This document shows positions 1 through 12,861 of a stretch of 64,000 nt of DNA, one piece after another. How positions within the stretch are numbered: the first letter of the stretch is position 1; the number at the start of each line of letters is the position of its first letter. The position numbers and the translations under genes are program-made. Below the pieces are notes generated by a model that was not told the origin of the DNA, did not search any database, and worked only from the letters and a program-made list of their open reading frames with translations. Where the stretch lies: NCBI GenBank assembly GCA_020055645.1, contig CM034548.1, positions 12,090,001 to 12,154,000 of the forward strand, given 5' to 3'. The DNA comes from Tomocerus qinae. Taxonomy: Eukaryota; Arthropoda; Collembola; Entomobryomorpha; Tomoceridae.

Positions 1-1611
1 TGTTATATGACACTGAGACTCAGTACTTTACATACGCAATAGTAATAAAATCACGTTACAATAATATAAACTGTTTTTCAGCGTATTTCCAATGTTGCAG
101 TTATATTTGTATTTAGTAAATCTGTAGGAAGTATATGACAATTTCAGTACCAGTCCCAAGTAGATAAAGCTTCCATAATATTATCCACCAAGGGTGTTAC
201 GGTCTATATTTGTAATTTCATATGCTTTACATATTTATGACGAATACACAGCTAAGTATATATAATGTATACATTTATTTATGATGTAGATATCTGTACT
301 TGTTAATATGATTAACATTTAATTTATCAAATATTTTTATCGTCCACAACATTTCTCATAATACACTAAATCAAGTCACCTAATTATTTATGTTATAATA
401 ATGTATATACAAAAGTACAGCCAACGAATAAACATTAAGCGAAAGCAAAGAATTGATGCACCTGTAAGGTTTCCATATAATAATAGCTATATATACAACT
501 TATCTGCTACTTATTAATATTAGTAATATTAAATTTACATCCAGGTATGAATTTTTATAACAATTGAAAATATACATTTAATTCTGTGGTAAGGGAACGA
601 ATTTTATAAATCTAACCTTAAGGTTTAAAATGGAAAGACAAAATTAAATATGACATGAAATGAGCATTTTTTAAATCAACCTACTTACTATAGGTACTAT
701 TATGTAAAAGGTCAAAAATTATTCCTAAGTAGACATTTAAAGCGTTTTTTTAGCAAAGCTACTCAGTCCTTAAATGGTTTATCGACTGCGTGAAAACAAT
801 TATATAGCCTATACTTTAGTCATGATGCTAGATGCTATAGTATTCTTGGTTTTAGTGTCGGAAAATTTTCGAATCTCTTTTTCTAGCCTAAAGATATATT
901 AAAATTGGTTCAAGAACGTTTGTTTTATATTTCTTATGATATTTTATACATTTTTCAGATCTTAGGTAAATATATGACTTTATTACTAAGCATCATTATT
1001 CTTGGGGTTTTCTGTAGAATGGTATTTAAATACATTAGGTACATTTATCAGAGATACTAAAATGTACCAGTTCATGCTACTTTTTATTTCACAGTTCAGT
1101 TTTCATTGTCGCCATTTTCAAAATCAGTACTAGATATTTTGCTTAATTACAGTAGTGATTTTTTTACTTTGAGTAAAGTTGTCTTATTGGATATGTTGAT
1201 GCACAAAATGATTTTAGTCTGGCTCTTCTCGGTAGAAATGGTACATACTATAATATGCTGAATGTGGGGGTGGTTGACAGTACTGAACAATATAATAATA
1301 TATCGTCTTGTCCACATTCAATGTGAAGGAATACTCCCACACTGTGCATGTCATGCGTTCATTTGTCTAGATCGTGAAATTTTAATCTACTAATCACAGA
1401 AATTACGATACTTAAGTTTAATCAATATTTGATGGTGTCCATTACTTCGCAAAAATCTTATAATCCAATATACGAACCCATGATCGATTTTATGTAAATA
1501 TCAAGATAGAAAAATGAACGCATAAGATGTCCCTCCTCAAATTCATGCCCCATAATCAAATATGACAATATAATGGCAATGACGAATTATATATTTGCAT
1601 AACATAAAATA
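1..1611. other. Gene-free AT-rich sequence
   Basis: No open frame with exon-like splice borders, no RNA gene and no repeat were recognised here. The sequence is AT-rich and unstructured to the eye. Confidence 0.5.
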
Positions 1612-1745
1612 GTTGGACAAAATTAATTTTATGCTTCACCTTTACTATATCCATATGAAATATCCCAAGACATCGTAAATTCGTAACCTATAGATATCAT
1701 AATCAAATGTTTTGTAAAGGCAAAACAAAAATCATTTTGTCCAAC
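1612..1745. mobile_element. Foldback MITE, Tc1/mariner-like (134 bp)
   Basis: Both ends carry the same inverted terminal sequence. The left end reads GTTGGACAAAAT and the right end reads ATTTTGTCCAAC, and similarity continues imperfectly inward for about 35 bp to CACCTTTAC on the left and GTAAAGGC on the right. A TA dinucleotide lies directly outside each end (1610-1611 and 1746-1747), as expected for Tc1/mariner insertion. There is no coding capacity, so it would depend on a transposase encoded elsewhere. The superfamily is inferred only from the TA duplication. Confidence 0.7.
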
Positions 1746-4700
1746 TAAATATTTTTGTTGCCGCTGTATGTATTGTGATTCATTTGCTTTAAAGTGTGCC
1801 CCATATTCTCTAAAAGTATATGAAAACGTGTAAACATGCTCAAAGAATGAGACGTTTCATTGACTAATAGAGTTTTATTTGTATGCTATATATTTCAAAA
1901 GCAGTAATGTTGGATTATCACTTACCGGATGATGAAACTGGTGAACGGTCAGCAGACTTTCCACAAATAACGGCTATCATCTCTGGCATTGGATAAAGCT
2001 AGTATATAGAACGGATATTCTCACTGCATTGTAAGTTATCCTATCTGAATTACGTACGGTTATTTCACTCACCAAAAAATTGTACATTTCAAGCATCATT
2101 TTAAAAAGTTTAATCTATAGGGAGTAATATATGTGCACAGTGTCATATTAGCTTATATGCAACATAAGATGCATGGTAATTGAGATTTCGAGATGCATAA
2201 TCGAGGCAGAAAAAAAATTTAAAGCCAGTTTCCTCCAAAATCCATTAACCCATTATTCAAGCGGAATATAATGATCAAGTAATCGGTCAAATAAAACCAT
2301 CAAGCATTTCTGTATGATTATTTAGGCAAATGAATTCTTCAGAATAAGGGGCACTTGTTAAGGCAAATAAATTACCTGCTACATTAAGACGTGCTACTTT
2401 CTCTTCTCTTATGCTAATTCCATGTGAAACTTTCAAGTCTTCCCCATAACTTTAGCTAAACATTTTTGTTAACCTTACAGTTCAATGTTAGCCTTTCGTA
2501 TGGAGAATAATTGTGTAATTTTCCCATGTAGTAGGCATAAGGTAAGAGAAAGCGCCATGTCAGGCGATAACTTTGTCTTCACTGGTGTGGGTACTTATGT
2601 TGGTAGATTACATAATACACTTATTTAATATTCTTGATTGACATCGTTCACTATTTCTCGTGCTCTGACTTAATTACCCTGTTCTCTTACAAGTATCAAC
2701 AAAATGGGTTAGTAATTTGTGGCAAAGTGTTTGTACAGTTGTGTACCCAATCTTATCTGTACACACTACTACATGACGGATAACACAACCATGAAGTTCA
2801 TTAACGAAATAAAAACAAGATCCCTCATCTATTAAAAAGTGTTTGCATTACAGTCATTAAATAGGCTCTATTAATAAATGCCTGGCAAAATATAATTTGG
2901 AGAATAGCCTTGTACGACAGTGACATAAATGCCAACAAGATTTAAATTAATATTTGGACTACCATTCTAGAAAATGAAATTAAAATGATCTAGCCAGAGT
3001 TAAAATAAATTTAACGTTGAAATGAAGAAAAATGACAAGCAATTATATTAATCCTATAGAACAAACAATTTAAAAATAGACATAGACTTGGTAGGAAAAT
3101 AACCCTTCCAAACTTTGATAATTAATGTTGCTATTTCTGAATAAATTCTTTATAATTATTAGAAATCAATGCCGCCCAACTAGGAGGATAGTTTGTTGAA
3201 TGATATAAATATGTACTGATTGCTTTGATATCTCCGTGTTAATTTATAGCAACGATAATCTAGGATATTTAACCGTTTATTTTTAATTTTGCCATTTCGG
3301 TGCAAATGCTTTATCAAAATAAAAACATTAAAAAGCAAGACAGTTTACAATGAGATTCAAATGTAAAAAAGATGCAATGTAATAAAAGGCCAGATATTAT
3401 TATCAGAATGGGAACATGCAAACTTAAAAAAGTTGGATGGAGCCTTAAGCCTTTCAGCGTTGAGTAGCTGACTGATTTACAGTTAGTGACCTAATTACAG
3501 ATATAAATACTGGTTCTCTCTATGTGTGAATTTTCTTTATATTAATTAATGATATAATTCCATATAGTTTATTAGCAGTCATTAATTCATGGAACCCTCA
3601 ACATTATATATTCAAAACGCTGCAAGTCTAGCCTCTAACTTTTTGCATTGGTGGAATCAATCTGTCTGCATATGCATTGTTTGAAGTGAACTGGATTCCT
3701 CTGGCGGTCTTCTCTGTCTTGTTTTATTTTATTCTCTGCATAATTTTAGGAGATATCAGTTAATGGACACGTTTTTTAGCAGTCAATATGCAATGTGGTG
3801 TTGGTTTTCATATTAAGCAAAAATGAAAGCTGTAATGATAATTTATAGTCGTAATTTGCACAGAATGATTGCCAAGCAGGGATTTTTCCATTTGATGGGA
3901 GCAAAGTATTTAGAGCACGTACTAGCTATCCGTCATTTTACAAGTAGGTAAGTACTTTACAAAAAGTCTATAGCAAATTACCTATAATTAAAAGCCATTT
4001 TATATCACGGGGCTAAAAATTAATGAATATATTATATGTCTAAATGCTTTATTACTTATAATTGGCTTATGTATTCATGCTTTTATATTTTGAAATCTCG
4101 TTTATAATTTAAAATAATGATGAGCATAAAATGTTAGGATAAGTGTACCTAATTACATAAGTTTTATTACAGATATATACACTTTATATAGACACTAAGT
4201 AACTAGCATGCTGTATTAAAAATGTAATTTCTAAGAAGGTACATTTAGTATTGATGACCGAAAGGGATTCACTGCACAAAATTGTAGATTCGGAACTGGC
4301 ATGATATATTATGTGCGTGGTGACATGTATGTCGGCTTTGTAGCTAGGTATTTTATTTTACCCTGCATAATCGTACTGACAAGAATGAAAAATATGCATA
4401 CCTGAAGTTGCAGCATATCGTAGAAGCATAATATATATTATCCGTATAGGTAATTAGTATGTTAGGTACATTATTCGTAGTCATTTGGTGTGAATTATCG
4501 ATTGCTTTGACAAGTGTACAATTAGGTACTGCGGACATGAAAATAAAAGATACGATTTTCCAGGGAAGTTCCTGGTTGATGTCCGGGAGTTTTCTCCGTG
4601 CTATGAAGGTACATAATGTTGAAATCTAATATTTCAGGAATGCTTTGTATAAGTATGTAGGTACTTTTTATGGAATAGAATATCTTTTAGTTATATCTTT

Positions 4701-4876
4701 GTAGCAAGTTTATACTCTGTCTTATACAGATTATAACGATGTCGTCGCAAATAATCCGGTATTAATAATTTGTGAAATGGGAAGAACTTTTTGTGTGCTG
4801 GAATGAGAATTGGGAGGCTGAGATCGGATTGTTTCCAGCTATACGCGTGCAAATTGATACATTTAGGGTAATGAAG
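1746..4876. other. Intergenic, AT-rich; no gene seen
   Basis: No coding exon, RNA gene or convincing repeat was recognised. The minus-strand 3' end of the GPCR gene lies at the right border. A minus-strand AATAAA (plus-strand tttatt near 4352-4357) lies about 520 bp beyond that stop codon and is a possible polyadenylation signal. Short open frames here look like chance. Confidence 0.45.
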
Positions 4877-7800
4877 TTAGAGTCGTTGTTCCGCAGTCGG
4901 CGATGAAGGTTGCGAGTTAGCAAAAAGGGAATTTGAACTTTCTTTAATGCGAATTTCGTGAGTGATGACGATTGTCGGAGATCGATTAGGTCGTCGCAAT
5001 CCACTCCAGAACTCGTGCATATCGAATTGTGTCGGAAGATGCAGAAAAGAGCGGACTCGTCTTGCAGTGCCCATCGTTTCCAGATGGTTCTCTTGCAAGT
5101 GCCTGGAATTGTGAGTGTGACTTCTGCCAAGGTGATCGTGGGAAGGAGAATTGGTCAGAGATAAATGAATCGGAGGTGGGCGTAAGTCATTCGTGGAGAG
5201 TCTTCGGGGTGTCGCAATTGGTGAGGAATTTGGCGATGGCGAGGATGATCTAAGAGTCACGCACAATGTCTTACCATTAATCTTTTAGTTTAGGGCTGAT
5301 CAAGCCTCATGAGTCTGTAGTGGGATGAGTTTAAGCAGTTAGGTAAAGAGTTAAATGTTCTAAATGTCTTTTCATTAAGTACTCCGCAAATTCCAGGACG
5401 AAAACAAAATAAACCAAGGTGCACAAAAAATTCAGTCTTTGATTCACAGGTCAATCAAACTTGAATGCAAGTCTGTTTTTTCGAGGACGCTTAATAAATA
5501 GTAAATACAGAGAATATAAGTACAGAAATTGCCGTATGAGGATTCAAATAAATTGAGGAGGAGAGTTTAGCAACAGCAGCACAGAAAGTAATAGTAGAAC
5601 TCAATATTATATAAAGGCAGGCAGAGTTCGATAGTTAGTTTGATGCTTGGTGATACATGCACACACAGGGAGATTGCTAAATTTTTCATGCGGTCGAAGA
5701 GCGAGCAAAAAATATGAGTTGGATGGGGAACGTACGGCAGGAGATGATTGAATTCAAGTGATGCAGAAAAACAGAATTCGGTGAGATCAGATCATTACGT
5801 GAGAGATGGGAGGGCGGGAGTGTAAGGGAAGTAAATGTGCCAAGAGGAGAAACTCACCGGAAGCTCTTGGCTCGGGATGAAGGCCGTGGGGAGCCATCAA
5901 CAGGTGAAAGACGTTGCTGTATTTCATGTTGAAGCGTTGAGTTTGTCAGTCGTTTGCGTAGGTAGCTTTTGTAAGCCGTTTTTAAAGGTCGAGCTCGGAT
6001 TCCGTAAAGGAATGCAGTGAAGCTCGGTGTTGCGTAAAGAGTCAAAGCTACAGTAAAAGCCACTAATTCTGGCGCTTCGTGGTCCGAGGATATGGCTTCC
6101 AATACCTGAAAACACACCCACACTATTATTAATAATACTTATCTCCCCTACTCACCTGTGCACTTTCTCCAATTACTACTTTGTCCTAAGTGTTTGCACT
6201 ATACAATATCAAGACGTGCTGTCTACACTTATGCGCAAGTAAATTATATGATTATTATATGTAGTATACATTAGTATAGCAGTACATGATAAACAATCAA
6301 GGAAAGTGAATGGACACCTTATTTTCATAAAATTCCTGATTGAAACATTTTTTTGGTTATAGTTACACAGTTGCACGGATTCAATTGATGTATATTATTC
6401 CAAGGGTTCAGGGTTCCTAATATTATTCTTGTTTTTAATTGTTGTTAAGTGTATACAGCAGTAAATTAATTATAGTTAGAGTGTAAATAGAGTAGAAATG
6501 ATTTAAATACCAAAAAGAGTATTAATGGGAATTGAAGAGCAAGAAGAGCAGCCAAGTCTTCCCAGACAGCACGGCAAGCTCGAGATCTGGCAGGAACACT
6601 TCGGTTAAGCCACAGGCCCGGAGGAGTTCCTTTGCTTCGCGTCACAGTGGCTTGAGCAGACAGCGTTATTTGGTAGAGAGCCATGACGATCCGATGTCTT
6701 TGTTTCCGGGCAATGGATAACACGATCAGATCACAGACCAACAACGTGCACATAGGAATTAGCAAAATGAACAGCGTCCACTCCGAAGTCCACAGCACGC
6801 TGGACCATGACACTTCGTACACTTTTGGCAAACAGACGCCCAGGAGTTGGCGGTACTCGAACGGCGCTCTCCACTCCGTAACAATACTCGAATTAACATA
6901 AACATCATTGGTCCCGAAATTCCCGTTTGTCTCATTATCCGAAAATACAATCGTGCTATTCGAAATAATCCCCTCTGAGTCTTCTTTGGTAAATAAGTTG
7001 CTCGGGCGCTGGCCTGAGGACGTGAATGGTGTAGACGTTGACTCTCCACTTTCTTCAGTTGTCAACGCATCCCGCACACTGTTTTGGTTTAAAGGAGTAT
7101 TTCCAGCAACAGTCGTTTGCCTCTGGGCAGGGGAAATGAAAAATGCTGTTATTGCTACGGACACACTCACAACCCAAACTGTCACAAAGTACAATGCAAT
7201 TCTTCTCCGTGTCACTAGTTGAGTGTATCGTAGGGGAGACGCTATGGCTGCACAACGATCCGCACTGTAACAGCAAACAACATCGTCATGCCTAGAACCA
7301 ATTATATCATTTCTACCAATCTACCAAACTTGGTGGAAGACGAGTACTAAAGATATCTGATGAATCTGATCCAAAGCAACAACGGCTGAATTAATGCAAT
7401 TTAAAACATGTACCACATATTTTCTGGGGGTTTAATGTGGCCCTTTTATCCAAAAAGTCCCTGAATTTTTCAAAATTAAATACTTTTTGGAGTTGGAGAA
7501 ATGCATGTGATTTTGACATACTCATCTCGTTCTCTGTTAAATGAAATATTAAAAGAAATGGGGCCACAATAAGCTCTACAGAATTTTGTGCTCTATTTTT
7601 TGATGTACTACATTTTAAAATCCGTTACCCCAAATTGGGTTTATCAATGTTTTGTTTTCCAACACCTTTCCTTACGGTATCACTAGATTGTGCCAATTTT
7701 TAATACGGGAAGGAACGGCGCCAATTTAAAATTAAGTCACATACATTCTACTGCTTGAGTTTTGGTACCATAAGTAAACATAGGCCTCTCGTCGCATAGC

Positions 7801-10451
7801 ATAATATTCTTTAAGGGTCCTTAACATTATAGTTTACATGGGACTTTAGCATAATAAGTTCCATATAAGCTATGTAATTGTTTGAAAAGTCATCCCTAAT
7901 TCCTACTGTACGTCTTTGTAGGCATCCCTGTTATCAAAGATATTTTGATGTGTTCTTTACAACAAGATCTAAAATTCATTTCCGGTTATTTTCTTAATTT
8001 GTAGCTTAAGTTTAAATTTCAACATGTACATGGCAGAAGCAATACCGATTCACGTAGCATAATTTGACTTAATTAATGGTACAGATTTATAGGGGTACAT
8101 AATGTAATACCGAAAAAGTTTTCCGGGCATTGTTTCAGTAGCATGTTTTCTCCTTTATGTAAAAAGGATTAATTATGTAAATGTCATTTAATTTATTAGT
8201 TTCTTCCGTTAATCCGATTTCAACAACATTTTAATTTTAAACGATATCATCCGATTTTTAATAATATTTAGTGATCTACTTTTGTACTGAGAAAGAAGTT
8301 TTGTTAACAATGTGCTCATTATCCAGTGACAAGTAATCAAGTAATTGCTTATTCGTAGAACGAAATGGTAGTTTTTGTAATTACTTCAAAAAGCACAGAT
8401 TTTGTAACTTCCAGTGTTCTTTTGAAGATTTAAAATTCATTTCCTGTCATTTTCTTAATTTGTAGCATTAGTTTTAGTAATTCCAATAACATGGCGAAAG
8501 CAATGCCGAGTACTATCATAATTTGATTTCTAATTAATGGTAGAGACTCAGCCTTAAGTAGAGGTACATAATGTAATAATACCGAAAAAGCTTTCTGGAC
8601 TTTAACCAGGGAACAAAAAAGAACCCTTTTTGCCTTTTACCTGTTTTGCCTTTTTTATAAAAAAGGTAGAAGTAAGATTTTTAAAAGCAGTCCTTTTTTG
8701 CCATTTTACCTTTTTTGATGTAGCAGCGTGCCCCATTTACTTTCACTTTGCATGTAAATGATGTAAAAAAGTTAAAAGGATTGCTTTTCTAAAAAAAAGT
8801 AGTACTTTCTTTTACTTTTTTGTAAAAAATGCGTATCTTTTTTGTTCCCTGGCATTAACAGAGAAATTTTTTCGGTGACATATTTTCTCCTCTATGTAAA
8901 AAGGATAACTAATGTAAATGTACTGTAATAGATTAATTTTTCCCATAATCCGATTTTAAATGACATTTTAATTATCATCCAAGGACGTAGATTATAGTGT
9001 AAGTTGGAAGGAGAATAGTATGGGGGATTGAGAAACTCTTTGCCAAATTATTTTGCATTGCCAACAGCGACGTTGGATTTCTGCGTAATTTAGATATTGT
9101 CCAAAAATTAAAGGAACCCATTTGCTATGTTGTAATTTTAAACGGTCGCATATTATATTTCAAGTGCAGATTCCGCCATGAGCTATTCAATCATCCAAAG
9201 TCGCTGTACACTTCATTTCATTCAGAGCTAGCTTAGCAAGGCTTTGTTATTATCCGATTTTAAATGATATTTAGTGATCTACTTAAGTATTGAGGGAGAA
9301 GTTTAGTCAACAATGTGCTCATTATCCAATGACAAATAATTCCTTAGTCGTAGCAAAATCGTACAGTTTATGCAACTATCTTAAAGCACAGATTTTGTAA
9401 TGTTCAGGGTTCTTTAGAAGATTTAAAATTCATTTCCTGACATTTTCTTAATTTGTAGCATTAGTTTCATTAATTTCAATATGTACCTGGCGAAAGCAAT
9501 ACCGATTCTTAGCATAATTTGACTTATACTTAATGGTAGAGACTTAAGTGGCCTTAAGTAAGAGTACATACATAATGTCGTACCGAAAAAGTATTCTGGG
9601 TATTGTTGATTGTTTTAGTGAAATAATGTCTCCTTTATGCAAAAAGGATTAACTATGTAAATGAAATGTAATAGATTAGTTTTTCTCAATAATCCGATTT
9701 TAAAGGATGCTGGTGATTTGCTTATTTACTAAGGGAGAAAACATACATTATCCAATGGCAAGTAATTTGTTAGTCATAGCACGAAATGGTACTGTATCTG
9801 TAACCACCTCAAATCACAGATTTTGTAATTTTCAGTGTTATTTACAACAGGATTTAAAATTAATTTCCTGGCATTTTCTTAATTCAAAATTTAAATTTCA
9901 ATAAGTACATGGCGGAAGCAATACTAATTAATTTGACTTGGTACTTGATAGAGACTCAAGTAGCCTTAAGTAGGGTACATAATGTAATAATACCGAAAGA
10001 GCTTTTTGGGCATTAACAGAGATTGTTTCAATGACATATTTCCTCCTTTATGTAAATTAGGTTTACTTATGTAAATGCAATGTAGTAGATTAGTTTCTTC
10101 CATTAATCCGATTTTAAATGATCATTTAATTATCTTCAGATTTTAAATGATACTAGTGATCTACTTACATTAAGGGAGAAGCTTAACAATGTACTCATTA
10201 TCCAATGGCAAGTAATTCCTTAGTCTTAGACAATGTAACAGTTTTTGTAATTACCTTAAAGCACAGATACTCCAGATGATAAGTAGTTGAATGGCCAACA
10301 AACAGGCTCCTATAAAATTGCAGAATGGAACCGAAGATGAAATCCAATTCTCTAGAAAGATGGATGGACTGGAAAAGCACAAATTAATAAAACTTGCTGC
10401 CAGTCCGCACCAGCTCAGGTGAAGTAATATCCATTCATTGCTACTTCGTGT
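4877..10451 (-). CDS. Atypical class A (rhodopsin-like) GPCR, 5' part missing
   Basis: Four exons join in frame: 10255..10451 (TM2-TM3), 6511..7264 (DRC, TM4, ECL2, TM5, ICL3, TM6), 5858..6105 (end of TM6, TM7, start of tail) and 4877..5249 (tail, stop). They give 523 residues, numbered from the first visible codon. Seen: TM3 Cys44 and ECL2 Cys210, the usual disulphide pair; DRC at 68-70 in place of DRY; Trp96 in TM4; Pro236 in TM5; Pro312 in TM6; and TAFLYG at 347-352 where NPxxYG is expected. TM2 lacks the usual Asp. The second extracellular loop is about 110 residues with NST, NET and NSS sequons. The tail is about 150 residues, rich in Ser, Pro and Arg. The membrane topology makes a plasma-membrane receptor the natural reading. 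Ligand and G protein are unknown and I do not recognise the subfamily. The N-terminus and start of TM1 were not found; see the tentative exon at 12799. Confidence 0.82.
7265..10254. repeat. GPCR intron with diverged tandem array (~430-460 bp unit)
   Basis: From about 7.9 to 10.26 kb the intron between the TM2-TM3 exon and the next exon consists of diverged copies of one unit. Landmarks recur in order. A block like AAAATTCATTTCCTG starts near 7969, 8430, 9424 and 9856. A block like ATAATGTAATACCGAAAAAG recurs near 8099, 8570, 9578 and 9982, followed each time by CTCCTTTATGTAAA. The block GCACAGAT lies near 8391, 9386 and 10261, with a variant near 9813. Spacing is about 430-460 bp once insertions are removed. 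Two insertions interrupt the array: the hAT-like MITE at 8607-8851 and an unclassified block of about 280 bp near 8975-9255. The rest of the intron (7265-7900) shows nothing else. Confidence 0.75.
8607..8851. mobile_element. hAT-like MITE (245 bp)
   Basis: The ends are a perfect inverted repeat, CAGGGAACAAAAAAGA on the left and its reverse complement on the right. The flanking 8-mers actttaac (8599-8606) and gcattaac (8852-8859) match at 6 of 8 positions, fitting a decayed 8-bp target duplication. A paralogous unit of the host array near 10010 still reads gcattaac at this point, which supports that as the original target. The interior has no open frame and is full of repeated CCTTTTTTGCC-type and TTTTAC-type motifs. 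Confidence 0.72.
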
Positions 10452-12798
10452 CTGCAAAATAGCAAAACGAAAGTAAACTTAGTTTAATGTGAATCATTTG
10501 TGAATATCTGTTGGCAAGTTCAATTGTAAACAATTTCTTTCAATTTTGTGCCACAATATTATATTATATGTACATGAATGAGTAGGTATTTAGGTACCCA
10601 ATTCCACTTGACGACTGGCAGGCACTTACATTCTTCGGAAGGCTTAAGTAATGTAATACAGACTTAATGTACAGTCTGAATAACATCTTACAGACAGAAA
10701 CGCATTAGCAACTAATTACTAAACATTGTCTCGCATCTCTAAAATTTAATTATTAATAAGTGTTTTCCTAAAGCCTAATCAAGGAAGTATTGATTTCCAT
10801 TAACCAAATGCATAATTAAATTTCTCCATTTTAAATTCTGAAATAAATGAGCACATGCTACAATATTCTTATAGGTAACCTATTTTATTGTATTATGTAA
10901 ATGTACTACGCGACTTAGAAATAGGTATATCCATTAGTCGACATACTAAATACGGTTTCTCATTACTAAAAGGATTGATTTATCCACCCTGAAGGCAACT
11001 GATTTCCTTTAACATCTTGACGTACTAATAAACTTAATAGCATTCAGTAGGTTCTGATGTTTCTTTCTCAACCTACTGAGTACTTACTTCGGTTGTGTTA
11101 AATAATCCTCAGAAGGGTCCACTATGCTCTATTATTAAAGTCACCTAGTTGTAATAATCTCAATAAGGTTTTTGTAGCCACAAATAACGTCAAATATTTG
11201 TCAACATTGCGAAAACTAATGTTATATAGCCTCTCTATGAAACTCTATCGCTTGAGGGTTTAATTTTATTCTGGAAATATGAAGCTAAATGGTCGCAGGT
11301 TTCATTGCAGACAATTTAAGTTCCTAACTTCCTAACTAAGAATGAATAATTAATAATTACCAATGCAAAAAAATCATTTTAGAATCAAAACACGCGTTCA
11401 TTATTTATATCCAGTGCATGTTGACATGTTGACTGATATAGATCTTACTAAACATTCTTACTTCCTCTTGAAATACACTTAAAAGATACATTTACTTAGA
11501 TACCAGCTTAATTAATGTTTTTCATTTTGACTTATAGCTAACTTTCAAAATATGAATTCATGATAGTAAATATTACTAATTTAACTAATTAGTAATTTAG
11601 GAAAATGTTTTCTACTGGAAGGTTTAATACAGGTAGGTGCTACTATGTTAGTTATGTAGTTCTATGACAATAATTTGGGTAAATTATTGAGGATGAGTAA
11701 TAGAGACCTGGTTTTGGTATTAAGAAGTGTGTTGACGAAAAAGATGATGCATCTTAAAGACATTTTGGGAGGAGAAAATATTTTAGCTAGTAGGGTAGCT
11801 ACTCTGGTACTCAACTCCACTCTAATAAACCACAGCGAGGAATTAAGAAACAAATGAGAGAAGAGCCTAAAACTAATTAATGACTGCGGTTTTCCTGTCA
11901 CTGCTCTTGCTCCACATCTCAGAAAGGAGAGCTCATAATTGAATTAATGCTCTGACGTCAAAAATAAATCCGATGCTTTCTCCGTGCCGCACTTACTCAA
12001 TGCTTTTCACTATTTGTACCTTTCCTCTTTCTGTTCTCACGTTATTTATGGGCTGCAAGCACTGTCTTCTAAAGATTTGTACTTAGGCACATTATATGAT
12101 TAGCGACCTCCCCAAAATGTAACTCACATTAAGTAAACACGGAGAATATAAGTAGACACGTGGTAACATGCTTACTTTACGGATTACTTAATATCTACAC
12201 TCTACCACACAAGTTTTTAATCACCACTTCCGTTTTACATCTTCTACACTTGGATTTACACTGTCTGAATATGTAATCTTATTTTCCCTGCCCAAATAGG
12301 TACTGGCTTAAATTAATACGGAACTCCAGTTTGTAATTTAGGAACAATTTAACAGAATTATGTTTTAGACAATTTAATCACGATTAATTCTAACTTAATT
12401 TGAAGCACATGGAATAAAAGAACTTAAGTTAAATTTGAACATTGATATTTTACGCTAAGTACTAAATACATGTCTCTCTGCCTGCATGTCTCAAGTTTTA
12501 ACTGATATGCGACATAGTGTCGCAGACGAGGTAGGCATAGCATAATTATCACAGACGATCTGATCAAATCTAAAGCTATACAGCATCTAAAATTCAATTT
12601 GCATGTTATTGCCCTACAAATCCTCTGCCTCATATGCATATTTAATATAAAAGTTATGAAGGCAATTTACATTTTATAATGGATCCGCATGTTTAATGCT
12701 TTCAATTTTTGAAACTTTCCGAAAAATACTACCAAAGTGATATTATCTGTTATACTTGGGTAGAGATTCTAATACTGTATAATCTAATGATCATCTAC
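10452..12798. other. Probable GPCR intron; no other feature seen
   Basis: If the 12799-12861 exon is real, this is an intron of the receptor gene; otherwise it is upstream sequence. The acceptor at its lower end, TTTTGCAG before 10451, is strong. No repeats or further exons were recognised. Base composition changes from G-rich to C-rich near 11.9 kb. Confidence 0.4.
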
Positions 12799-12861
12799 CA
12801 TATAAGCAGACAATCGGTCATCGACCCATCCAATCATGAAACCAAGGAAGAGGGCACTTCC
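12799..12861 (-). CDS. Tentative small exon, possible end of GPCR TM1
   Basis: A 63-bp minus-strand segment lies between a strong acceptor and a GTAGAT donor. The acceptor is a TACTAAAG branch-like motif followed by CCTTCTCTGCAG. It reads 21 codons, with a hydrophobic half (ALFLGFMIGWV) and then DDRLSAYM. Both ends are phase 0, matching the phase-0 start of the TM2 exon at 10451, so it would place a short cytoplasmic turn before TRSSNEW. It covers only part of a TM1 helix, a further upstream exon would be needed, and no family motif confirms it. A longer open frame (12784-13107) surrounds it and could be chance. Confidence 0.28.

Noticed and set aside
6759-7276. Other-frame open stretches over the GPCR exon
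   Set aside because: They are shadows of the receptor exon, whose frame shows TM4-TM6 and matches phases on both sides.
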